From the NCBI GenBank assembly GCA_034440635.1, contig JAOTON010001078.1, positions 450,001-514,000 on the forward strand: 64,000 nucleotides of DNA, given 5' to 3'. This document shows, one piece after another, positions 55,534-64,000 of the stretch. Every line of letters starts with the position of its first letter. Position 1 is the first letter of the stretch. This DNA is from Lepas anatifera. Taxonomy: Eukaryota; Arthropoda; Thecostraca; Lepadidae. Under the pieces are notes generated by a model. It was not told where the DNA came from, did no database searches, and saw only the letters and a list, made by a program, of their open reading frames with translations. A program made the translations under genes and the position numbers.

Positions 55534-58500
55534 CTGCCGACAGCGGGGGCGGCTGAGCTCCGAGTGTCGGCCGCGGCTGCATCGCCTCACAGCCAGGACA
55601 CACCTCACCACAGCCCGGACACACCTCACCACAGCCCGAACACACCTCACCACATCCCGGAAACACCTCACATTAGCCCGGACACACCACACCTCAGCCC
55701 GGCCACACCTCCACAAAACCCGGAAACATCTCACCACAGCCTGGAAACACCTCACCACAGCCCGGAAACACCCCACCACAGCCCGGACACACCTCTACAA
55801 AGCCCGGAAACATCTCACCACAGCCCAGAAACACATCACAGCCCGGACACATCTCACCACAGTCCGGACACACCACACATCAGCCTGGACACACCTCTAC
55901 AAAACCCGGACACACCTCCAAAAAACCCGGACACACCTCACCACAGCCTGGAAACACCTCAACACAGCCCAGGCACACCTCACCATAGCCCGGACACACC
56001 TCTACAAAGCCCGGATACACATCACCCCGGACACATCTCTCCACAGCCCGAACACACCTTATCAGGCCCGAGCACATTTCGCCACAGCTCGGACACATCC
56101 CACCACAGTCCGGAAATACCTCACCACAGCCCCACAGCCCGGACACACATCCCCCACAGCCCGGACACACCTCACCACAGCCCGGACACACCTCACCACA
56201 GCCCCACAGCCCGGACACAACTCACCACAGTCACACATCCCACCCGAGCTCAAAGACTGACACGGAGGTAATGAGCTAGAGTCCACAGTAGATCGGAAAG
56301 AAAATCTAGCATGGGCAATGTTCAACAGCTTTACTTTTACAGCCCAAGCGTTCTTGAGATCCCTTTTACTAGTCAAAACAAGTAGCTGGAATCAATCCCG
56401 CACAAAGGGGTCCAAAAATACCCGAACCTTCAACACATAATTACCTCTAGGGAGGGCAAGCCTGTAACACACTTCTTCACGCGCCGCTAGCACTGCTTTA
56501 AAAACGGCACAGACCGCTGCAGCAGAAAGTCGAGTTCAGTTGAATGCTCAGTTCCTGATAATTAGTTTGTTCTCAGCTGGGCCCAAGAGCTGATGAGCCA
56601 GAGCAAATGTACAATCTCCATATAAATGGGAGCGAAGCACCACATTGCCTGGGAGTGGGCTGTGCGAGGTGGCTACCTTCCAGGCGAGATGCTCCAGCCG
56701 GTAGGGGAGCAGCGGGATGACGAACACGCTGATGTCGTCGATGGTGGCCATGCTGCCGTCCGGAAGCCGCCACAGCCGGTCCTTCAGCTTACCGCGCGCC
56801 GCCATCACCAGGTCCTGCGCCGCCGAGGTGCACCTGCGCCGCCACCACACGGTCACACACCGCCACCACACGGTCACACACCGGATCCTGCACCGCCACC
56901 ACACGGTCACACACCGCCACCACACGGTCACACACCGCCACCACACGGTCACACACCGGATCCTGCACCGCCACCACACGGTCACACACCGCCACCACAC
57001 GGTCACACACCGGATCCTGCACCGCCACCACACGGTCACACACCGCCACCACACGGTCACACACCGGATCCTGCACCGCCACCACACGGTCACACACCGC
57101 CACCACACGGTCACACACCGCCACCTCACGGTCACACACCGCCACCACACGGTCACACACCGGATCCTGCACCACCACAAAGTCACACACCGCCACCACA
57201 CGGTCACACACCGCCACCACACGGTCACACACCGGATCCTGCACCGCCACCACACGGTCACACACCGCCACCACACGGTCACACACCGGATCCTGCACCG
57301 CCACCACACGGTCACACACCGCCACCACACGGTCACACACCGCCACCTCACGGTCACACACCGCCACCACACGGTCACACACCGCCACCACACGGTCACA
57401 CACCGCCATCACACGGTCACACACCGCCACCACACGGTCACACACCAAATCCTACACCGCCACCACACGGTCACACACCACCATCACACGGTCACACACC
57501 AGATCGTGCACCACCACAGGGGCACACAACGGATCCTGCACCGCTACCACACGGTCACACACCGCCACCACACGGTCACACACCGCCACCACACGGTCAC
57601 ACACCGCTACCACACGGTCACACACCGCCACCACACGGTCACACACCGGATCCTGCACCGCTACCACACGGTCACACACCGCCACCACACGGTCACACAC
57701 CGCCACCACACGGTCACACACCGCCACCTCACGGTCACACACCGCCACCACACGGTCACACACCGCCACCTCACGGTCACACACCGCCACCACATGGTCA
57801 CACACCGCCACCACACGGTCACACACCGCCACCACACGGTCACACACCGCCATCACACGGTCACACACCGCCACCACACGGTCACACACCAAATCCTACA
57901 CCGCCACCACACGGTCACACACCAAATCCTACACCGCCACCACACGGTCACACACCACCATCACACGGTCACACACCAGATCCTGCACCACCACAGGGGC
58001 ACACAACGGATCCTGCACCGCTACCACACGGTCACACACCGCCACCACACGGTCACACACCGCCACCACACGGTCACACACCGCTACCACACGGTCACAC
58101 ACCGCCACCACACGGTCACACACCGCCACCACACGGTCACACACCGGATCCTGCACCGCTACCACACGGTCACACACCGCCACCACACGGTCACACACCG
58201 GATCCTGCACCGCCACCACACGGTCACACAACGCCACCACATGGTCACACACCGCCACCACACGGTCACACACCGAATCCTGCACCATCACACGGTCACA
58301 CACCGGATCCTGCACTACCACACGGTCACACACCGGATCCTGCACCGCCACCACACGGTCACACACCGCCACCACACGGTCACACACCGAATCCTGCACC
58401 ATCACACGGTCACTCACCGAATCCTGCACCATCACACGGTCACACACCGGATCCTGCACTACCACACGGTCACACACCGGATCAAACGGTCCTGCACCGC

Positions 58501-61500
58501 CATCACATGATCACACATCGTATACGGCACCACCACCATAGGGTCACACACCAGATCATGTACCATCACCACACCGGATGGGAGACGAATGCGCCAATAG
58601 AGTAGATGAGGATATCTCTTTCAGCGTGATACAGACTCCATGTTCTGGAAGGGACAGGGCAGAATGATTCATGCCTAGATGTCCCCTTTACACGATACTG
58701 ACAGCAGCAATGCACAGCGGCGGCTTCTGCGACAGTCGCCCCCGGTTCTGAAGCGTCTACTGCGCCGTGTCCCGGCAGCCTCCCGGTCGTGGTCGGGACG
58801 GGGCCACTCTGATCTCACAGCACCCAGGCACCCACCGGTAACGGTGCCGACTGGCGTGGTCGGCCAGGGAGCGGCTCAGCGAGGCCTGCACCAGCTCGGC
58901 GGCGCGCTCGTTGGAGACCACATCCCAGAGGCCGTCCGTGGCCACCACCAGCACGTCTGAGTCCGCCACCGGCTCCGCCTCCACGTCCACCACCAGCACC
59001 TGCCCGGCACACGCACGCAAACACACCGCGGTCACTCAACGCCAGAGCGGGCGCAGATCACACACACACGCACACACCGCGGTCACTCAACGCCAGAGCA
59101 GGCGCAAATCACACACATAGACGCACACACCGCGGTCACTCAACGCCAGAGCGGGCGCAGAGCTGACCCGACACCACCCGCCCACTGGTAAAAGCCAGGT
59201 CTCACAGGTCACTCGCGCTGCGGTATCAGGACCCCACACAACCCCACCGCCGGCGGACCCAGGCCTTACTACCCTACAGCTGGCCGAACCCAGGTCTTAC
59301 TACCCTATAGCCGGCGGAATCCACGTCTCACTACCCCATAGCCGGCAGAATCCAGCCTTTACTACCCCACAGCCGGCGGAATCCAGTCTTTACTACCCCA
59401 CAATCGGGGGAACCCAGGTCTTAAAGGGAATGTAGCATTGTAGCACCTTCATAAATGAATTTGAACTGAGATAGTCCTGTGATAGAGCATGTCAAGAAAC
59501 CTCTTGATCGATGTTTGATTTGTCCCAGAACGTACCGTTCGCGGAGAAACAAAAGGGAAAAAATTCAGCCTCTACTGATCCCGCACACTTTTTTTGTTTA
59601 TGCAAACCGTGTTTTCCCCGTTTTCAACCCCGTGCTATCCCAACCACCCGTCTGTCTCCACCACTGGGCCGTACCTGAGGCTGGGACGACAGGAACGGCT
59701 TGATGCTGACAGAGGTGGTCTGCGCCTTCAGGTCGTGGTCACCGAAGCCGCGCGTCACTCCGATGGTGGCGCAAACGCGACTCTGCGGCGGCAGGCCGGG
59801 CCGTTAGTGCCGCAGCCATTCTGCCACTCCCTCTCTGACGTCACACCACAGCTCCCTCTCTAACATCACACTGCAGCTTCTCTCTGACATCCACTGCAGC
59901 TTCCTCTCTGACATCACACTGCAGCTTCCCTCTCTGACATTACACTGCAGCTCCCTACGTACCATCCCAGCGCTACGCCATAGCGCCCTTCCTGGCGCTA
60001 CATCACCACACCCAATTCCTAATACGACGCCGTACCTCCTTTTCGTAACATCCTTCTTCGTGGGCAGGGTCAATACCACTGGCAAATTTCATCACCACAT
60101 TAAAAAAACACAAACAGAACAACGTGTTGGTCAGGCAAGCAAAACTCGAGGCTGTTGGTCAAAAGTTGATAATACTGAGTTTTGGGGCTTATGGACGCGT
60201 GCAGAGGAGCCTGAGTCGGAGTCGGTTAGCCGACAGTCCCGACCGGCGAAGCACCCACCCGTTTTCCGTCGCCGCAGACGATGGGGAACTTGAGGTCGGC
60301 CTCGGTGACCGTCTTGTAGGCCCAGCCGGTCATGTGGGCGTCCCTGTAGAGCACGCGTTTGCCGAGGTCGCGGCGCGTGACCCGTCGGCTGAAGTCCAGG
60401 TGAGTGAACTCGCCTCCAGCCAGGTGCGGCTGCTGACAGGCCTGCCGGCACCGGCACATGTCCGCGCTCAACGCTTGTTACTACGGCTACTCCCAATAGG
60501 TACACCTGCCCAATTACAGGGAGCATTGGCGATACAACAGGATACTATGCCGATACATTCTCCTATCTCAGGTTTTCCCAAAAGGGCACCTGTTAGACAA
60601 GAGCAAATGAGGCTAAGAGGAAAACGTCTTTCCGAGGTCAAGCATTAAAAAGGACTAAACGGGCGTTGTTCCGAGCCTGAGTCTCAAAGAGACAAAACCC
60701 TAGGGTCAAAGCCGACCGTCCGTCATACCAAAACTTATGATTCCAGTAGCGCAGCTGAGCCTTCCCAAGGCATATCGACCAATGCATCGCACTCATATGT
60801 CGCTAACTCTTTTTCTAAATTCGGCTTCGGGGGTATCTGGAGCGTTTAATTTACCTTTCAAGTTTTCAGCTGGATCTGACCTACCGTGGTTGAGTCCGAG
60901 TCACATAAAATATTTGCAGACAGGATTTCAAAAGCATGAGCCTTCTTCAGACAGGGTGGATAGGAGGTAAGACACTCGCCTTACACGCTGGCTTTCGTTT
61001 TGACATGATAGCAACAAAATCCGACAGAGTCCATGTTGCTTGGTTGTATACATCATGCCTCATTTGTTTCCAAAATTCCTCAAAGTTTAAACTTTGTGTC
61101 TTCTCCGATCAATTTACGCAGCCATGACAGCCAATGACTTAACCCCCTCCCCCCACAAATGCATGACGATACCACTAACAGGATTGTTTATAAGGTGGCA
61201 TGGAGCTCAAATCATGTTATGATCGTCCCAAGAAAAACAAATAGGCCGTCATAGATTTTCATCGATGTAATAATGTGAGGTCACTTCTCGACGACTCCAG
61301 GTAATGCGTGGCATGCTCAGTTGGTATTCCCGATACAACGACCAGACATTCCCATGATCAGGACGCCAGTTGCGCCAGTGAGTGTGATCAGTACTGACCA
61401 GCTCTGAGTGTGAGGGGAGGGGTACTGACCAGCTGTATGTGGAGTGTGATTGTGAGCGGTACTGACCAGCTGTGAGTGTGAGCAGTACTGACCAGCTGTC

Positions 61501-62904
61501 TGACCCGCTGCCGCTCCGTCTCCGGCGTGAAGTCGGAGGTGGCCGGGCCGGCGCGGCCGGAGCGGCAGACGGTGGCCCTGGAGTCGCCGGCGTTGGCCAG
61601 GTAGAGCCGGCCCAGCAGCAGCAGCGCCACCACCGCCGTGCACCCGCCGCGCATGTCGTACTGCAGCCGGTCCTCGCCGATCAGCGTGTCCTGGGGCACG
61701 GCAGCAGCTCTGTCAGCCCGCCGCTGGGGCCGGGCCGGGCGCCCCCGCCGACCAGTCCTCTCTCACCCCCTCCTCTCACAATGGTGCCTCGCTTCCACAA
61801 TTCCATTTCCCGTAGTGCTCCACCTCCGTCTTGCTCTCGCTCACTATCAATACTTCTCACTTTTTTCCGTCAACAGATACCAAAAAGAGGTGACTCACAA
61901 GTTTGTCTTACACTTCAAATACCGTGTCCTCTCAACTGCCCGGATAAGAATGTAAAAAATGAAACTGTAAAAATGCCCTCTCAATGCCAACCACATTCCC
62001 TAACTTTTCAGACCACGGGCCATCACATCACACAATCGGAGTGGGATCCACACCACTTAGTTTCAGGAAACCACTCCTACTTCGGTTCGCAGTAAATCTC
62101 ATCTGGGGGTATTTGCCTTATAGGTATTTTGGGTTGATAAGCTATCTTTGGATTGTATGTGAAAACGTTTTTTGTGTCCGGTTATCTTTTGGTCCTCGGG
62201 TTGGGTTGCTCTCCCTTCCGACTGGGTTAACTGAACACTGGGTGATGATATCATGGTGTCCTCATGTCTCTTCGGGTAAATGCATCAGTCCTTTGTGTGT
62301 CAACCCTTTTTTTTGTATTGGAAATATCAGCTAGCGTAACAGAAAATCCCACCTACTTGGAAAAAGTGCCTATAACTAGTTTGAAAAAAGGGCCTATAAT
62401 TAAACAACGAGGCAATGTCAACGAGGCAACGCAAAAAATGAAAAACAATGTTTTTATCCCATGAAATTACCATTGATTTCTAACACATATTGTTCTCGTA
62501 GAGTATGCCCAAAATATGGTAAACACTTCTGCTTTTTGCTTGAGTAATCACATCGCATGATGTTGGGGAAGCGGGGGTTAAGTAGAAACTCGCAGACTGG
62601 GCCTCCTGACACGAGGCTCTGTTCCAGACTTCCACTATATATATAGTTACCTATTACTGGTACGTTGAGCACTCTACACCACTCTCCACAACATCCCACA
62701 CACCGGAGTGCACGCCGCCCACACTGCGCGCCTCCCGGTCCGCCACCCACTGACCATGTCGTGGAAGGCGGCCTCCAGGGCGCCCGTCACCATCTTCTCC
62801 ATGGACACCTCCTCGGTTGGCACCCACATGGTGATGGGCCGGTTGCCCTGGGCGTCCATGGGGTCCGCCGGCAGCAGGTGGTCGATGATGTCCACCAGCT
62901 TGTC
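55225..62904 (-). CDS. PPM1H: PPM1H/J/M-type PP2C phosphatase, seven 3' exons
   Basis: Exons on the minus strand: 62904-62755, 61690-61493, 60441-60259, 59782-59675, 58999-58836, 56833-56677 and 55533-55225, all GT/AG and phase-compatible. Together they give about 420 residues. Family landmarks in order: ITMWVPTEEVSMEKMVTGAL; GGCTAVVALLLLGRLYLANA followed by GDSRA (metal-site region); FTPETERQR; GEFTHLDFSRRV...MTGWAYKTV; RVCATIGVTRGFGDHDLK; VLVVATDGLWDVVSNE (metal-binding Asp); TSAAQDLVMAARGKLKDR; IDDISVFVIPL (metal-binding Asp). These match the PPM1H/J/M group, including its flap segment. PPM1H in mammals removes LRRK2-placed phosphates from Rab GTPases. The last exon adds a Pro/Ser/Ala-rich tail of 102 residues. 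N-terminal exons lie beyond the window, and the first acceptor is weak. Confidence 0.85.
55580..56240. repeat. 21-bp minisatellite in the last intron
   Basis: Unit CACCACAGCCCGGACACACCT with many one-step variants (CTCTACAAAGCCC, GGAAACATCT), about 30 copies. On the minus strand the array ends roughly 45 bases before the acceptor of the C-terminal exon. The unit shares CACCACA...CACACC with the larger array in the previous intron, suggesting common origin. Confidence 0.9.
56836..58570. repeat. 21-bp minisatellite reaching the splice acceptor
   Basis: Unit CACCACACGGTCACACACCG plus C, about 80 copies, with the insertion GGATCCTGCACCGC at intervals. On the minus strand the last unit runs straight into the acceptor of exon 56833 (GGTGGCGGCGCAG|G). 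More than a dozen internal copies of GGTGGCGGTGCAG|GATCC mimic that acceptor. Larger blocks are themselves duplicated (57.43-57.66 and 57.93-58.15 kb). Open frames on both strands follow from the unit being seven codons long. Confidence 0.95.
59024..59165. repeat. 51-53-bp tandem repeat, three copies
   Basis: Unit CACCGCGGTCACTCAACGCC, AGAGCGGGCGCAGATCACAC, ACACACG. The first copy begins about 20 bases from the acceptor of exon 58999-58836, so the array forms most of the sequence immediately upstream of that exon. Confidence 0.85.
59225..59420. repeat. About 32-bp tandem repeat, six copies
   Basis: Unit AGCCGGCGGAATCCAGTCTT, TACTACCCCAC, with substitutions. It lies in the same intron as the 51-bp repeat and is followed at once by a TTAA-type MITE fragment. 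Confidence 0.85.
59421..59590. mobile_element. TTAA-type MITE, 5' fragment in an intron
   Basis: It starts TTAAAGGGAATGTAGCA, then CACCTTCATAAATGAATTTG and GAACTGAGATAG, the family start sequence, and continues to GTCCCAGAACGT..CGTTCGCGG. The opposite end is missing or unrecognisable. Confidence 0.55.
59826..59956. repeat. About 25-bp tandem repeat, five copies
   Basis: Unit CTTCCTCTCTGACATCACAC then TGCAG, in the intron between exons 60441-60259 and 59782-59675, ending about 45 bases from the acceptor of the latter. On the minus strand each unit reads CTGCAGTGTGATGTCAGAGA. Confidence 0.85.
60442..61384. other. Intron of the PPM1H-like gene
   Basis: AT-rich intron sequence with no gene, apart from the donor-like repeats at its left end on the minus strand (61385-61492). 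Confidence 0.5.
61385..61497 (-). repeat. Tandem copies of the exon 5' splice site
   Basis: AGCTGGTCAGTAC, which spans the real donor (CTG|GTCAGT at 61493), is repeated at 61467, 61430 and 61399, separated by CACTCACA-type spacers. The copies are 26, 63 and 94 bases into the intron. The 63-base choice would keep the frame open and add 21 residues; the others shift it. Confidence 0.85.
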
Positions 62905-63621
62905 CTGCCGGCGCCGGACCCGCTTCAGACGGCAGTCACGCGCAGATGACGTAACTACGCTTACAACACCTAGGACAAAATATAGACGCTTGGTTTGGTG
63001 GCTTTTTTTGGAAGCCGCGCCGTACTCGACTACTTGTAATGAACTGTAGCACGTGGGTAATAACTCGAAGTTTATAGATTCAAGCATAGGACATCGTGAA
63101 AACTGATCCTCTATCCGTTCATTTGGTGTTGGATTTTTCAACGGACGCCAACGCCAGAGCGGCCGTGTTCGTAGCGGTGATGGGTCAATCACCATTTTGG
63201 GTTTTAGATGTATCTGTCCGACGAAGCAAGCAAGTGATACCATTAGAAGTATATGGCAATCATGCTGTATACGAGTGCGATTCCTCAGGAGTGCGTGGTG
63301 CGTGGTCCTCTTCCCATAGGTTTAATACGGGGTGAGGGTGCTCTGTCCGTCCATCTATCGACCAAATGTCAGTTTAGACGGTACTTTTCGGCAAAACGAC
63401 TGCGTCTACGAGCGCAAAATTTTGGACGAGTATGATTTAGTGCAGTATCATCTTTGCAGAACCATTAAGAGTTGATGGGATGAACAGTCAATTTCGGTAG
63501 GCCCCTGCAGTGGAACCACGTCGCCCCGAATTTTGATCGCCCACTCCGTAGAATGGAAATTATCTCGTTGAGCTCGTGCTCGCCCGTTTTATTCACATCA
63601 TTTGATCAATTTTTGAGTCGT
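62905..63621. other. Upstream intron of the PPM1H-like gene
   Basis: On the minus strand an open frame continues upstream of the chosen acceptor (62905), so the exon could start further out. Beyond that I see no coding exon. AT-rich at the right. Confidence 0.4.
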
Positions 63622-64000
63622 TTAAAGGAATTTGGCACCTTGGTCGAATCCTGGAATTTAGTGTTATTAGGCGTACTTTTGTAAAATTAATGAAACCACT
63701 CGATTTTCTGAAAATGTACATAAGCTATATTTGGTTTTTTTAAAATACTCCTCTAGAAAAGAATAAATATCGCCTGGGATGTGTCACGACCTGGCAACCA
63801 CTCCTTTGAACGCTTAGGGCTTCGTTGGTGATGCTCATCGTGCGTGCATGTCGTCCGTGCTACTGGCCGCCGGCGAGGGGGCTGGGGGGCTGGGGGGCTG
63901 GTGTCGGTGGTTTTGCTTTTCTACGGAAATATCGGTTCCAGACAAATGAAATATGTCGGGTTTTCACCGTTTACTTGGCTATCTCGTTAAATCGGTGGTC
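63622..64000. mobile_element. TTAA-type MITE cut by the window edge
   Basis: It starts TTAAAGGAATTTGGCACCTT and follows the family through TCGAATCCTGGAATTTAG and AATAAATATCGCCTGG, to a late part (GGCTATCTCGTTAAATCG) that precedes the right terminus in other copies. The terminus itself lies past 64000. An extra GGGGGCTGG triplication sits at 63878-63901. Confidence 0.6.

Noticed and set aside
55115..56271. 381- and 267-codon plus-strand frames of TTARTHL / HSPDTPH repeats
   Set aside because: Same reason: by-products of a 21-bp intronic array plus the antisense of the C-terminal exon.
56836..58570. CRISPR-like regular repeats
   Set aside because: Units are directly adjacent without unique spacers, in a eukaryotic intron. 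This is a minisatellite.
56626..58605. 659- and 597-codon plus-strand frames of PPHGHTP / HRHHTVT repeats
   Set aside because: A 21-bp unit is seven codons, so any stop-free unit keeps several frames open. They lie antisense over an intron and a phosphatase exon and show no frame-specific constraint.

Overview
This is a gene-poor, repeat-rich piece of a metazoan nuclear genome. The evidence is introns with GT/AG junctions, nuclear tRNA genes with Pol III T-runs, tRNA-derived SINEs, minisatellites and many classes of DNA transposon. The protein families and transposon mix suggest an invertebrate, most likely an arthropod and possibly a crustacean. That last step is inference; nothing here fixes the species.

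Three host protein genes are supported, all on the minus strand. (1) 36.6-40.7 kb (possibly to 41.3 kb) is a spliced gene resembling ATPase PAAT (C10orf88-like). (2) 43.04-45.12 kb is a single-exon 693-aa SRRM2/Cwf21-type splicing protein with an N-terminal cwf21 domain and a long RS domain. (3) 55.2-62.9 kb is the 3' part, seven phase-compatible exons, of a PP2C phosphatase of the PPM1H/J/M group; its 5' exons lie beyond the right edge. Two identical tRNA-Glu(CUC) genes sit at 27.9 and 28.9 kb in a roughly 650-bp duplicated block.

Almost everything else is mobile DNA, often nested. From left to right: a hAT-like foldback element with 8-bp target duplications (1.69-4.53 kb) carrying a SINE split by a TTAA-type MITE in both arms; a decayed Tc1/mariner element (4.7-6.1 kb); a 78-bp-unit array that stays open in several frames (7.0-8.2 kb); PIF/Harbinger remnants split by a long-TIR element (10.1-13.95 kb); a hAT C-terminus (14.6 kb); a non-LTR tail (16.2 kb); inverted Penelope-type repeats with a hammerhead-like core (16.8-17.3 kb); a 5-kb long-TIR transposon with a multi-exon DDE-type transposase broken by one indel (17.88-22.88 kb); a GC-rich promoter-like island (23.7-24.3 kb); Penelope-like fragments (24.95-26.4 kb); a 37-bp minisatellite; a second large foldback (29.7-32.4 kb); and a 3-kb TTAA-flanked element (33.4-36.4 kb). 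The segments 46.7-52.4 and 52.4-55.2 kb show no convincing gene.

The most unusual feature is the PPM1H-like gene. Four of its six visible introns hold tandem arrays that touch or closely approach a splice junction, and a fifth holds an internal array. Some arrays repeat splice-site-like sequence: three extra copies of the CTG|GTCAGT donor, and more than a dozen GCAG|G acceptor look-alikes.
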